NCBI RefSeq assembly: GCF_014267175.1
Contig: NZ_JACMTR010000002.1
Span: forward strand, 5,481,501 to 5,545,500
DNA length: 64,000 nt
Source of the DNA: Pseudonocardia sp. C8
GTDB taxonomy: Bacteria > Actinomycetota > Actinomycetes > Mycobacteriales > Pseudonocardiaceae
Direction of reading: 5' to 3'
Made by a program: the position numbers and the translations under genes. This document shows, in pieces, positions 26,063-34,306 of this stretch (the stretch's first letter is position 1; each line of letters starts with the position of its first letter). The notes under the pieces are model-generated. The model did not search any database. It saw only the letters and a program-made list of their open reading frames with translations, and was not told the origin of the DNA.

Positions 26063-28351
26063 TCATCGCCGGTCGCCGACCGGTCGGGTCGGCAGTCCGC
26101 CGGTGGGTCCGGCCGGTGGCGCGCCGCCCGGCCCGTGCGGCCCGTCCCGCCCGTCCGGGTCGTCCGGCCCGGCCGGGCCACCGGGGCGGTCCGGGCCGCT
26201 CGGCCCGCCGCGCCCCGGCCCTGCGGAGGCCGATCGGGCGGCCCGGATCCGGCGGACGACCCGGCGCACGACGAGCACCACCAGCACCGCACCGGCGATC
26301 GCCGTCAGCCACACGGTGACCGTCCCGTAGACCGTCGAGCGGACCCGCAGCCGCGTGTCCGGGCCGAGGTCCGCGCCGTCCGGCGTGCGCAGGCCCGCAT
26401 CGACGCTGAACTGGCCGGACCGGGTCACCTGCGTGTTCACCCGCACCTGGACCCGGCCCAGCGGCGGCACGGCCTGGACCGGGATCGGGTCGACCCGCAG
26501 CCCGGTCGTGCTCGACAGCACGACCCTGACGTTCATCGTCACGGGCAGCCCGTTCGCCACCGTGACGAGCAGGGGGGCGTTGCTCGTGCCCAGCGAGTAC
26601 GGGCTGGGCGGCTGGACCACCCGCACCGAGGAGCGGATCTGGTCGATCCGCCCGGTGACGACGCCCGCCTCCCACACCGCCCGGGCCGGGTCGCCCCGCC
26701 ACCACGAGGACGCGGCCCGCAACGTCCCGCGGACCAGCGGGTCGAACACCTCGGTGGGGGTGGCGCCGATACCGGTGCGGGCCTCGGCGGCCCCCCGCAG
26801 GCCCTCGATCGACCGGACCTGGTCGGCGATCGTCGCCACCACCTCGCGGGGGATCTCCGCGCCGCCCGCCTCGGGCGGGTAGAACAGCTGCGCCGACTCC
26901 TCCGGGGCGGTGGCGGCACCGGGCAGGCCGACCGGCCGGAGCCGGCCGTCGCCGATCAACGCCGACAGCGCGGACAGGACGCCCGCGGCCGCGTCGCCGC
27001 CGGCCGTCCACCGGTGGGGCGGCGCGACGAGCAGCGGCCCGGCGCCGTCCCCGCCTTCGGCGGCCCGGAACGCCAGCGCGGCGGCGAGGTTCTGCCCGGC
27101 CAGTCCCCCGGGCGGTGGCGCGGCCCCCCGGCCGGGCGCGACCTCGGTCAGGAGCGGGTCGGCGAGCACGGCCCGGGCCGGGTCGGCCTCGTCGCCGAGC
27201 GCGACGACGCCCGAGTCCCTGCCGGCGCTCACGCCGTCCGCCGACAGCAGCAGGCGGGTGCCGCCACCCAGGGCCTGGAGCGTCGGCTCGTCGAGCACGC
27301 CGTCGGCGGGCCAGACGACGTCGTCCAGCACCGGGGTGCCCAGCTGCTCGGCGAGCGCCTCGCGGCCCTGCTGGAGCGTCCGGCGTGCGAGGTCGGCCTC
27401 GCCGCCGCGGACCAGCGCGACGAGGTCGGCGTCCGAGGGCGGCAGGGCGATCACGCAGGTGCCCCGGGCCACCGCCTGCAGCGCGGTCAGCCACTGGCCC
27501 GCCGCCTCGGCGCCCCGCCCGGGGGCCGTCGCACCGTCCGGGCCGGTGACGACCTCGTAGCCGCCCCGCATCGCGACCGCGGTCGCGACGAGCTCCGGGT
27601 CGACGGCCAGGCAGACGGCCGACCGGGCCGGCGACCCGGCCGGGGCACCGGCGCCCAGGGCGTCCACCAGGCCGCGGAGCCGCCCGCCCGCCGCGAACGA
27701 CGCCGCCAGGTCGTCGTCGGTGAGGACCGGGACCTGGCCGGGGACCGGCGGGATGCGGCGGGGCGCATCGGTGATCGGGTAGAGCATCGACACCGGTGTC
27801 GCGGCGGCCGGTTCCGCCGGCGGGCCGCCCGGGAGCGCGGACACCGGCAGCACGGTGCGGATCCCGGCGAGGCGGGACACGGTGCCGCCCACGTTGCCGT
27901 TGAGGTTCACCAGCAGCGGGTAGGAACCCGGGCCGGGCAGCGCCAGCGAGGTCCCCGGCGGGCCGGTCAGCGGCACCACGTACCGGAACGGCACCGACGC
28001 CCCCGGCGCGAGCGGGCCCAGCTCGACGAACGGCGGGACGGCGTCGTCGACGGCGGCCTCCCCGTCGAACGCGCTCCGCAGGCCTGCCTCCCCCGAGACG
28101 GCCGCACCGCGCTGCACGCGCAACGAGAGCGCGTCGACCGGGTCCGGGCCCGTGTTGGTGACCGTGCCGGTGACGACGAGCTCCGGCGCGCCGGCCGCGG
28201 TGACCACCTGCGGTGACATGGCGGCGACGTCGAGCCGGACGGGGCCCGGGGCCGGCTCCTGGGCGGCCGCGGGCACCGGGAACGCCGCCGGGGCGAGCGT
28301 CCCCGCCAGGGTGACCAGCAGGATCGCGACCAGGGCCGCGACCCGTCTCAC
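26063..28351 (-). CDS. DUF6049 family secreted, membrane-anchored protein
   Basis: A 762-aa protein with a signal peptide ([19 protein letters not shown]), a large extracytoplasmic region beginning [20 protein letters not shown], one C-terminal membrane segment ([20 protein letters not shown], near residue 690) and a cytoplasmic Gly-, Pro- and Asp-rich tail. It corresponds by order to mycobacterial Rv3909, beside MurJ. The function is unknown; involvement in cell wall assembly is inferred from its neighbours. The GTG start overlaps the Nudix gene stop (GTGA). Confidence 0.82.
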   Translation of the reverse strand: MRRVAALVAILLVTLAGTLAPAAFPVPAAAQEPAPGPVRLDVAAMSPQVVTAAGAPELVVTGTVTNTGPDPVDALSLRVQRGAAVSGEAGLRSAFDGEAAVDDAVPPFVELGPLAPGASVPFRYVVPLTGPPGTSLALPGPGSYPLLVNLNGNVGGTVSRLAGIRTVLPVSALPGGPPAEPAAATPVSMLYPITDAPRRIPPVPGQVPVLTDDDLAASFAAGGRLRGLVDALGAGAPAGSPARSAVCLAVDPELVATAVAMRGGYEVVTGPDGATAPGRGAEAAGQWLTALQAVARGTCVIALPPSDADLVALVRGGEADLARRTLQQGREALAEQLGTPVLDDVVWPADGVLDEPTLQALGGGTRLLLSADGVSAGRDSGVVALGDEADPARAVLADPLLTEVAPGRGAAPPPGGLAGQNLAAALAFRAAEGGDGAGPLLVAPPHRWTAGGDAAAGVLSALSALIGDGRLRPVGLPGAATAPEESAQLFYPPEAGGAEIPREVVATIADQVRSIEGLRGAAEARTGIGATPTEVFDPLVRGTLRAASSWWRGDPARAVWEAGVVTGRIDQIRSSVRVVQPPSPYSLGTSNAPLLVTVANGLPVTMNVRVVLSSTTGLRVDPIPVQAVPPLGRVQVRVNTQVTRSGQFSVDAGLRTPDGADLGPDTRLRVRSTVYGTVTVWLTAIAGAVLVVLVVRRVVRRIRAARSASAGPGRGGPSGPDRPGGPAGPDDPDGRDGPHGPGGAPPAGPTGGLPTRPVGDRR

Positions 28352-28854
28352 GCCGTCTCCTCCAGGAGGTTCGCCGCGTGCCGGATCAGCCGGCGTTCGT
28401 CGGCGTAGGCGAGCCTGCTCTCCAGCTCGCCCAGCGGCACCCAGGCCACCTCGGCGACCTCGACGTCGGCGTCGGAGAGCTCGCCGCCGAGCGCGCGCAT
28501 GAGGTAGTGGTGCACGGTCTTGTGCACGCGGCGGTCCTCGGCGACGAACCAGAAGTCGATGGTGCCCAGTGGTGCCAGCACCTCACCGATGATGCCGGTC
28601 TCCTCCTCGACCTCGCGCACCGCCGCCTGCTCCGCGGTCTCACCGGCCTCGATGTGCCCCTTGGGAAGTGACCACAGCAGGCGTCCCCGGCGGTCGAGGC
28701 GTCCGATCAGCGCGGCCGCGCCGGTGACCGGGTGCACGACGAGCCCGCCGGCGGACGTCTCGTCCACCGTGCGCAGGCGGCGGCGCCGGTCCGGGGAGCG
28801 TCGCGCCCGTCCCGCGCTCCGCCCGGCGGAGGAGCGGCCGCGGGAGGTGGACAT
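28348..28854 (-). CDS. Nudix hydrolase (MutT4-like)
   Basis: A 168-aa hydrolase of nucleoside diphosphate-linked substrates. The Nudix box [23 protein letters not shown] is complete; its first 20 residues begin at about 70. A ~30-residue Arg/Ser-rich N-terminal tail precedes the fold. It is the first gene of the minus-strand Nudix-DUF6049 pair and divergent from cca. Gene order matches mycobacterial mutT4. The actual substrate is not known. Confidence 0.88.
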   Translation of the reverse strand: MSTSRGRSSAGRSAGRARRSPDRRRRLRTVDETSAGGLVVHPVTGAAALIGRLDRRGRLLWSLPKGHIEAGETAEQAAVREVEEETGIIGEVLAPLGTIDFWFVAEDRRVHKTVHHYLMRALGGELSDADVEVAEVAWVPLGELESRLAYADERRLIRHAANLLEETA

Positions 28855-28998
28855 GTGGCGATGGTAACGAGGAGGTGGCGCCTCGGGGCGGTGACGAGCC
28901 GTCGCGGTCGGGTCCGTCGTCCGGGAGGTCCGGGGGTGATCTGCGGCGGGGTTCCGGGCGATCGCACCGTGCCCGGGGCCCGGCCCGGGCGCGTTGCC

Positions 28999-29004
28999 TA
29001 CACT
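28999..29004 (+). promoter_or_regulatory. -10 element for a leaderless cca transcript
   Basis: TACACT ends 8 bp before the GTG start of cca, and no ribosome site is seen. This spacing puts the transcription start at or next to the start codon. Confidence 0.55.
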
Positions 29005-29012
29005 GGCCGGTC

Positions 29013-30524
29013 GTGTCCTCGCCGTCCGCGATCTCCCGACCGCACCGACCCGCGCCCCGGACCTCCGTGGCCGGACCGGACCCGGACGAGCTGCAGCGCT
29101 CCCAGGAGAACGCCGTGGTCCAGATGCTCGACGTGCCCGCCGTCGCCGACGAGCTGGCGGCCCGGTTCGCCGCGCGCGGCCACCGGCTCTACCTGGTCGG
29201 CGGCAGCGTCCGTGACGCGGTGCTGCGCGGGACCGGCGCGTCCGACCGCGACGCGGGCGATCTCGACTTCACCACCGACGCCCGGCCGGAGACGATCCTG
29301 CAGATCGTCAAGGGCTGGGCCGACGCCGTCTGGGACACGGGCATCGCGTTCGGCACCGTCGGGCTGCGCCGGGGAGACCACGTCCTCGAGGTGACGACGT
29401 TCCGCGCCGACACCTACGACGGCGCCTCCCGCAACCCCGAGGTCCGCTTCGGCGACACCGTCGAGGGTGACGTGGTGCGCCGGGACTTCACGGTGAACGC
29501 GATGGCGGTCGAGCTCACCGGCTCGGAACGGCGCTTCGTGGACCCGCACGGCGGGTTCGCCGCGCTGGCCCAGGGCGTCCTCGACACCCCGGACCTGCCG
29601 GAGCGCTCGTTCGCCGACGACCCGCTGCGGATGCTGCGCGCGGCCCGGTTCGTCTCCCAGCTCGGGTTCACCCCCGCCGAACGGGTGACGGCCGCGATGA
29701 CCGAGATGGCCGGCGAGCTGGCCCGGATCACCGCGGAACGGGTGCAGGCCGAGTTCACGAAGCTGATGCTCGGTGCCCACCCGCGGCGCGCGATCGAGCT
29801 GCTCTGCGACACCGGCCTGGCGAAGCACGTCGTGCCCGAGGTGCCGGCGATGCAGCTGGAGACCGACGAGCACATGCAGCACAAGGACGTGTACACGCAC
29901 TCGCTGGTCGTCATGGAGCAGGCGATCGAGCGGGAGACGGACGGCCCGGACCTCACGCTGCGGCTGGCGGCGCTGCTGCACGACATCGGCAAGCCCGCGA
30001 CCCGGCGCAAGGAGCCGGACGGGCGGGTCTCGTTCCACCACCACGAGGTGGTGGGCGCGAAGATGACCCGCAAGCGGATGCGCGCGCTGAAGTACCCGAA
30101 GGCGCTGATCGACGACGTGTCCCAGCTCGTCTACCTGCACCTGCGGTTCCACGGGTACGGCAAGGGCGAGTGGACCGACTCCGCGGTGCGCCGCTACGTG
30201 ACCGACGCCGGCCCGCTGCTCGACCGGCTGCACAAGCTCGTCCGGTCCGACTGCACCACCCGCAACCGCCGCCGGGCCGCGGCGTTGCAGCGCAACTACG
30301 ACGGGCTGGAGGAGCGGATCGCCGCCCTGCGCGAGCAGGAGGAGCTCGACGCGATCCGGCCGGACCTGGACGGCAACCAGATCATGGAGCTGCTCGGCAT
30401 CGGGCCGGGGCCCGCGGTCGGGAAGGCCTACAAGCACCTGCTCGCGCTGCGGATGGAGCAGGGCCCGCTCGGACCGGAGCGGGCCGAGGCGGAGCTGCGT
30501 GCCTGGGCGGCGGAGAACCTCTGA
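29013..30524 (+). CDS. cca: CCA tRNA nucleotidyltransferase
   Basis: A 503-aa enzyme that adds or repairs the 3' CCA of tRNAs. The nucleotidyltransferase motif is [15 protein letters not shown] (about residue 60) with the metal-binding [16 protein letters not shown] and the nucleotide-recognition region [18 protein letters not shown] follow. A C-terminal HD domain ([15 protein letters not shown]) completes the typical class II actinobacterial form. The GTG at 29013 lacks a ribosome site but follows a -10 box at the spacing of a leaderless transcript. A longer upstream frame is non-conserved. Confidence 0.94.
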   Translation: MSSPSAISRPHRPAPRTSVAGPDPDELQRSQENAVVQMLDVPAVADELAARFAARGHRLYLVGGSVRDAVLRGTGASDRDAGDLDFTTDARPETILQIVKGWADAVWDTGIAFGTVGLRRGDHVLEVTTFRADTYDGASRNPEVRFGDTVEGDVVRRDFTVNAMAVELTGSERRFVDPHGGFAALAQGVLDTPDLPERSFADDPLRMLRAARFVSQLGFTPAERVTAAMTEMAGELARITAERVQAEFTKLMLGAHPRRAIELLCDTGLAKHVVPEVPAMQLETDEHMQHKDVYTHSLVVMEQAIERETDGPDLTLRLAALLHDIGKPATRRKEPDGRVSFHHHEVVGAKMTRKRMRALKYPKALIDDVSQLVYLHLRFHGYGKGEWTDSAVRRYVTDAGPLLDRLHKLVRSDCTTRNRRRAAALQRNYDGLEERIAALREQEELDAIRPDLDGNQIMELLGIGPGPAVGKAYKHLLALRMEQGPLGPERAEAELRAWAAENL

Positions 30525-30564
30525 CGGACGGATGTCCTGGACGGACGTATGAACCCGTCGTCGT

Positions 30565-32079
30565 TCAGGTGACGGCCGGCTCGGACGTCCGTACAGGACG
30601 CACGTTCAGGTAGGCGGTGTGCGCGAGCAGCCCGGCGGCGTAGATCCCGGCGGCGAGCCCCAGCAGCCCGGGTGACCAGCCGTCGGTCGGCCCGGCCACC
30701 GCGGCGAGGGTCACGGCGGCGACGTAGCAGACGCTGAACACGGCGTCGAACAGGGCGAACACCCGGCCGCGGACGTCGTCGCCGGCCGCGGCCTGCACGC
30801 CGGCGTCGGCGCACAGCTTCACGACCTGCCCGAGCACGCCCAGCAGGAACGCGCTCACCAGCACGGTCGGCAGCGCCAGCCAGAGCGCGACCGCCGCCTG
30901 GGCCAGCACCGCGCCACCCAGCGCGAGCCGCACCGCCCGGACCGTCCCGACCCACCGGACCAGCGCCGGCGTCACCAGAGCGGCGACGGCCAGCCCGGCT
31001 GCCGTCAGCCCGGCCACCACGCCGACACCGGGCAGACCGCCCGCGCCGGGGGTGCCGTCCGGGGTGAACACGTACCGGAACAGCATGAGCAGCAGCAGCG
31101 TGTTGATCCCGAACGCGAGCCGGTGTGCGACCAGGCCGAGGAACGGCGCGCAGACCGCCGGGGTCGTCACGGTCGCGCGGGCCCCGGCAGCGAACCCGCC
31201 GAGCACGTCGCGGAGCACCGGAGGGTGCCCGGCCGCCTGCGGTGTGCGCCGCTCGCCGGGGCCGGGCGGGTGCCCCGCGCCGGGGACGCCCGGCTCCGGG
31301 CCGGGCCGGCCGGGGTGCGCGGCCGGCCGCCCGGTCGGGACGTCGCGGGCATCGACCGGGGCGTCCGTGGCGGGGGCGTCCGTGGCCGAGGCGTCCGGCG
31401 CCGGGTCCGGCCCGAGCGCGCCCCGGCCGAACCGCGCCGCCAGCAACGCGGCCACCAGCGAGCCCAGTGCGGCGAACAGGACGGTCGTGGCCGAGCCGGT
31501 GTCGCCGTCACCGAAGACGGCCCGCAGCCCGACCGCGCAGCCGGCGCCGACCGCGGCCACGCCCGCGCCGACCGTCACCGACAGCGTGTTGGACGGGACC
31601 AGCCGCGCGATGCCCGGCACGACGTGCGGCAACGCCGCCGACAGCCCGGTCAGCACGAACCGGTTCACCCCGGTCACCGCGAGGGCCAGCACGAACAGCG
31701 GGGTGCCCGCCCAGCCGGCGGCGATCGCCGCCGCGACGCCCAGGACCAGGCCGGCCCGCAGGAGGCTCGCCCAGGCCAGCACGCGCCGCCGGTCCCAGCG
31801 GTCGAGCAGGGAGCCCGCGAACGGCCCGAGGATCGAGTACGGCAGCAGCAGCACCGCGAGTCCGGACGCGACGAGGAGCGGGTCCGCCTCGCGTTCCGGG
31901 TTGAACAGCACCGCCCCGCCGAGCGCGGCCTGGAACAGCCCGTCGGCCCACTGCGCGGACAGCCGTACGGAGAACAGCCGGGCGAACGGCGCCCGGCGCA
32001 GCAACGCGATTGCGGCACCCAGCCCAGCGCTCTCGCCCGGCCGTGCGGGGGCGGCGGTCCGGCTCGGAGTACTGGGCAC
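30565..32079 (-). CDS. MFS transporter
   Basis: A 504-aa integral membrane protein of the major facilitator superfamily, with about 12 hydrophobic segments. A hydrophilic Pro/Gly/Asp-rich central loop (about residues 225-290) divides the two halves. Typical MFS stretches are RLFSVRLSAQWADGLFQAAL and PFAGSLLDRWDRRRVLAWAS. The substrate is unknown; the order beside the YqgE protein matches mycobacterial Rv0037c-Rv0038. The GTG at 32079 follows a minus-strand TAGGCT (32093-32088) by 8 bp, so a leaderless mRNA is likely. Confidence 0.85.
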   Translation of the reverse strand: MPSTPSRTAAPARPGESAGLGAAIALLRRAPFARLFSVRLSAQWADGLFQAALGGAVLFNPEREADPLLVASGLAVLLLPYSILGPFAGSLLDRWDRRRVLAWASLLRAGLVLGVAAAIAAGWAGTPLFVLALAVTGVNRFVLTGLSAALPHVVPGIARLVPSNTLSVTVGAGVAAVGAGCAVGLRAVFGDGDTGSATTVLFAALGSLVAALLAARFGRGALGPDPAPDASATDAPATDAPVDARDVPTGRPAAHPGRPGPEPGVPGAGHPPGPGERRTPQAAGHPPVLRDVLGGFAAGARATVTTPAVCAPFLGLVAHRLAFGINTLLLLMLFRYVFTPDGTPGAGGLPGVGVVAGLTAAGLAVAALVTPALVRWVGTVRAVRLALGGAVLAQAAVALWLALPTVLVSAFLLGVLGQVVKLCADAGVQAAAGDDVRGRVFALFDAVFSVCYVAAVTLAAVAGPTDGWSPGLLGLAAGIYAAGLLAHTAYLNVRPVRTSEPAVT

Positions 32080-32087
32080 GGGTACCG

Positions 32088-32093
32088 AGCCTA
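32088..32093 (-). promoter_or_regulatory. -10 element for the leaderless MFS transcript
   Basis: TAGGCT on the minus strand, 8 bp before the GTG start, with no Shine-Dalgarno sequence between. Confidence 0.5.
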
Positions 32094-32123
32094 CGTCCGA
32101 CAGGCAGGTGCGAACATGGGGTC

Positions 32124-32720
32124 GTGCGGGATCACCGCGCCACCCGAGGCGCCGCTCTTCCCCCGGTCACACCGGGGAGCCTGCTCGTCGCCGCTCCTGC
32201 TCTGGGCGACCCGAACTTCGCCCGGACGGTCGTCTACATGATCGAACACCGGCCGCACGGCAGCCTCGGAGTCGTGCTGAACCGGCCCGGGTCGGCGGCC
32301 GTCCGTGACGTGCTGCCGCGGTGGGCCGGGGTGACGAGCGATCCGGGGACGATGTTCGTCGGCGGGCCGGTGGAGGAACGGACCGCGCTGTGCCTGGCCG
32401 CGCTGCGGACCGGCGAGTCGGGACACGGGCTGCCCGGCCTCATGCCGGTCCGGCCCCCGGTCCAGCTGGTCGATCTCGACTCCGACCCGGCCGCACTCGC
32501 GCCGCGGCTGCGCGGCCTGCGGATCTTCGCCGGGTACTCGGGATGGGACGCCGGCCAGCTCGACGGGGAGATCGCCCGCGGGGACTGGTTCGTGGTTCCC
32601 GGCCTGCCGGACGACCTGCTGACGGTCGCGCACGAGCGGCTCTGGGAACGGGTGCTGCGCCGGCAGGGCATCCCGCTGGCCCTGCTCGCGACCTTCCCGC
32701 TGGATCCGGCCTACAACTGA
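32124..32720 (+). CDS. YqgE/AlgH family protein
   Basis: A 198-aa protein of the DUF179 fold. Key stretches are PGSLLVAAPALGDPNFARTV, HGSLGVVLNRPG, FVGGPVEERTALCLA, RIFAGYSGWDAGQLDGEI and GDWFVVPGLPDD. The biochemical function is not established for the family. The start is chosen at GTG 32124 because conservation begins there. It is divergent from the MFS gene, and the 62-bp array 2 begins 10 bp after its stop. Confidence 0.88.
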   Translation: MRDHRATRGAALPPVTPGSLLVAAPALGDPNFARTVVYMIEHRPHGSLGVVLNRPGSAAVRDVLPRWAGVTSDPGTMFVGGPVEERTALCLAALRTGESGHGLPGLMPVRPPVQLVDLDSDPAALAPRLRGLRIFAGYSGWDAGQLDGEIARGDWFVVPGLPDDLLTVAHERLWERVLRRQGIPLALLATFPLDPAYN

Positions 32721-32730
32721 CCGCGATCCC

Positions 32731-33571
32731 GGCCGCGGTGGGGCGGGATCGTGCAGCGTCGGCCTCGTGTTCGCGCTCGAGGTGCACGATGTCGCCCGTA
32801 CCGGGGCGGGGTCGCGCTGGTCGACTTGTGCCCGGTCCCCGAGGCGCGCGGTGTCGCCCGTGTCGGGGCGACGCCGTAGCTGATCGACGTGGGCCCTGTG
32901 CTCGAGAGGCGCGTTGTTGCCCGTCCTGGGGCGGATTCGTGTTGATCGAACCTTGCCCGGTCCTCGGGATGCGCGGTGTCGCCCCTTCCCGGGCGGATTT
33001 CGTGCTGATCGACATCGGGCCGGTGCTCGAGGTGCGCGTTCTGGCCGGAGCCGGGGCGGATTAGTGCTGATCGACCCGGATCCTGTGCTCGGGAAGCGCG
33101 TTATCGCCTTCCCGTGGGCGGATTCGTGTTGATCGACGTCGAGCGGGTGTTCGAGGTGCGCGTTCTGGCCGTTCGAAGGGCGGGATCGTGCTGATCGACC
33201 CGCCGTCGGCGCCCGAGGCGCACGATGTCGCCGTGCGGGGGCGGGATGGTGCTGATCGAGTTGTGCCCGGTCCCCGAGGCGCACGATTTCGCCCGTGCCG
33301 GGGCGACGCCGTGCTGATCGACGTGGGCCCTGTGCTCGAGAGGCGCGTTGTTGCCCGTCCTGGGGCGGATTCGTGTTGATCAACACCGGGCCGGTGTTCG
33401 AGGTGCGCGTTCTGGCCGTTCGTGGGGCGGGATCGTGCTGATCGACCCGCCGTCGGCGCCCGAGGCGCACGATGTCGCCCGTGCGGGGGCGGGATCGTGC
33501 TGATCGAGTTGTGCCCGGTCCCCGAGGCGCACGATGTCGGCCGTGCCGGGGCGGGATCGTGCTGATCGACC
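32731..33571. repeat. 62-bp tandem repeat array 2 (between AlgH-like and SdpI genes)
   Basis: About 13 units of the same 62-bp family as array 1, in the same orientation. They start at 32751, 32814, 32876, 32939, 33002, 33064, 33126, 33188, 33249, 33311, 33373, 33435 and 33497, with a partial unit at 33559. The array fills the gap between the two convergent stops. A higher-order repeat of four units (~247 bp) is visible: the units at 33188 and 33249 recur at 33435 and 33497, and those at 33249-33372 resemble 32814-32938. Conserved blocks are GTGCTGATCGA, GAGGCGCACGATGTCGCC and GGGGCGGGATC. Confidence 0.93.
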
Positions 33572-33578
33572 CGGTGCC

Positions 33579-34058
33579 TCAGCCCGCGGCGGCGTCCTCG
33601 TTGCGCGTCCCCGGCGCGGTGCCGGTCGAGTCCCGGCAGCCCGCGATCAGGTCGCACCCGCTGCAGACCCCGCCGCAGGTCGCCTCCGGGGCCGGGGTCT
33701 GCTCGGCGATCGTGACCTGCGCCGCGCGGGCACCGAGCGAGCCGCCGAGGCCGGCCAGCACGACCGTCCCCACGAGCGCGATCACGCCGAGCACCCACGG
33801 CAGCGCGCCACCGCGGTCGCCGAACACCAGCGCCGTCCCTCCGGCCAGCCCGACCAGGCCCGCGGCGCCGAGCGGGGCGGCGGCGACCCGGTTGGCCAGC
33901 ACGAACGCGTCGGCGGTGCGGAGGCTGTCCGGGGTGCGCACGCCGACGAACCGGTTGCGTGGCAAGCGGCCGGTCGCGCCGAGCACGGCGAGCACGACGA
34001 GCGCCGTTCCGGCCAGCAGGAGGAGGGCGGCGAGGATCAGGCGCACGGTGGTGGGCAC
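33579..34058 (-). CDS. SdpI-family membrane protein with cysteine-rich tail
   Basis: A 159-aa protein with about four membrane segments and the SdpI/YhfL motif GRLPRNRFVGVRTPDSLRTA after the first helix. SdpI proteins in Bacillus give immunity to a killing peptide and act with a repressor; that role cannot be assumed here. The C-terminal ~40 residues are hydrophilic and carry CGGVCSGCDLIAGC, four cysteines in a C-x3-C-x2-C-x5-C pattern that could hold a metal. The GTG at 34058 follows a minus-strand TACCCT by 6 bp without a ribosome site. The stop is only 8 bp from array 2. Confidence 0.78.
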   Translation of the reverse strand: MPTTVRLILAALLLLAGTALVVLAVLGATGRLPRNRFVGVRTPDSLRTADAFVLANRVAAAPLGAAGLVGLAGGTALVFGDRGGALPWVLGVIALVGTVVLAGLGGSLGARAAQVTIAEQTPAPEATCGGVCSGCDLIAGCRDSTGTAPGTRNEDAAAG

Positions 34059-34117
34059 GTGACCAGGGTAGAACCCGGCTGAGACGGACCGCCCGCCCCG
34101 GCTACCCTGGTCACATG
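34056..34117. promoter_or_regulatory. Mirror-image promoter/operator between sdpI-like gene and leuS leader
   Basis: CACGTGACCAGGGTAG (34056-34071) and CTACCCTGGTCACATG (34102-34117) are inverted copies with one mismatch. Each contains a -10 TACCCT, 6 bp from a start codon (GTG of the SdpI gene, ATG of the leader ORF). The two leaderless promoters are thus nearly identical and face apart. A shared regulator binding both arms is possible. Confidence 0.6.
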
Positions 34118-34180
34118 TGCACGGCCCGGCGGCCGCTGCCCCACTGGCAGCACCGACTTCCCGGCGCCGCGCCGCGGTGA
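34115..34180 (+). CDS. Candidate 21-aa leader peptide upstream of leuS
   Basis: An ATG 6 bp after a -10 TACCCT opens a 21-codon frame (MCTARRPLPHWQHRLPGAAP, then R and stop). It is followed 36 bp later by a hairpin and 126 bp later by leuS. The arrangement resembles an upstream ORF that controls the gene behind it by ribosome position. The peptide has only two leucines, so classic leucine attenuation is not evident. Coding status is unproven. Confidence 0.35.
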   Translation: MCTARRPLPHWQHRLPGAAPR

Positions 34181-34216
34181 CTCCGCCGGCGAGCGGATCT
34201 TCGGCGGTGCGGCGAC

Positions 34217-34245
34217 GACCCCTCCTGCTCCTCGGCGGAGGGGTC
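34217..34245 (+). promoter_or_regulatory. Hairpin in the leuS leader
   Basis: The arms GACCCCTCC (34217-34225) and GGAGGGGTC (34237-34245) are perfectly complementary with an 11-nt loop. The position between the leader ORF and leuS suggests an attenuator, but there is no T-run. Confidence 0.45.
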
Positions 34246-34306
34246 GCAGCGTGTTCCGGGCCCTCGACACGGGCCGTCGCGACAGGTTTCCCGAGGTGAG
34301 ACGGAC

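Noticed and set aside
32091..33470. Long minus-strand open frame through array 2 and the AlgH-like gene
   Set aside because: It is antisense to a conserved gene and follows repeats; same reasoning as for array 1.
34118..34306. T-box leader upstream of leuS
   Set aside because: No T-box sequence or specifier stem was seen; the region has only a short ORF and one hairpin.
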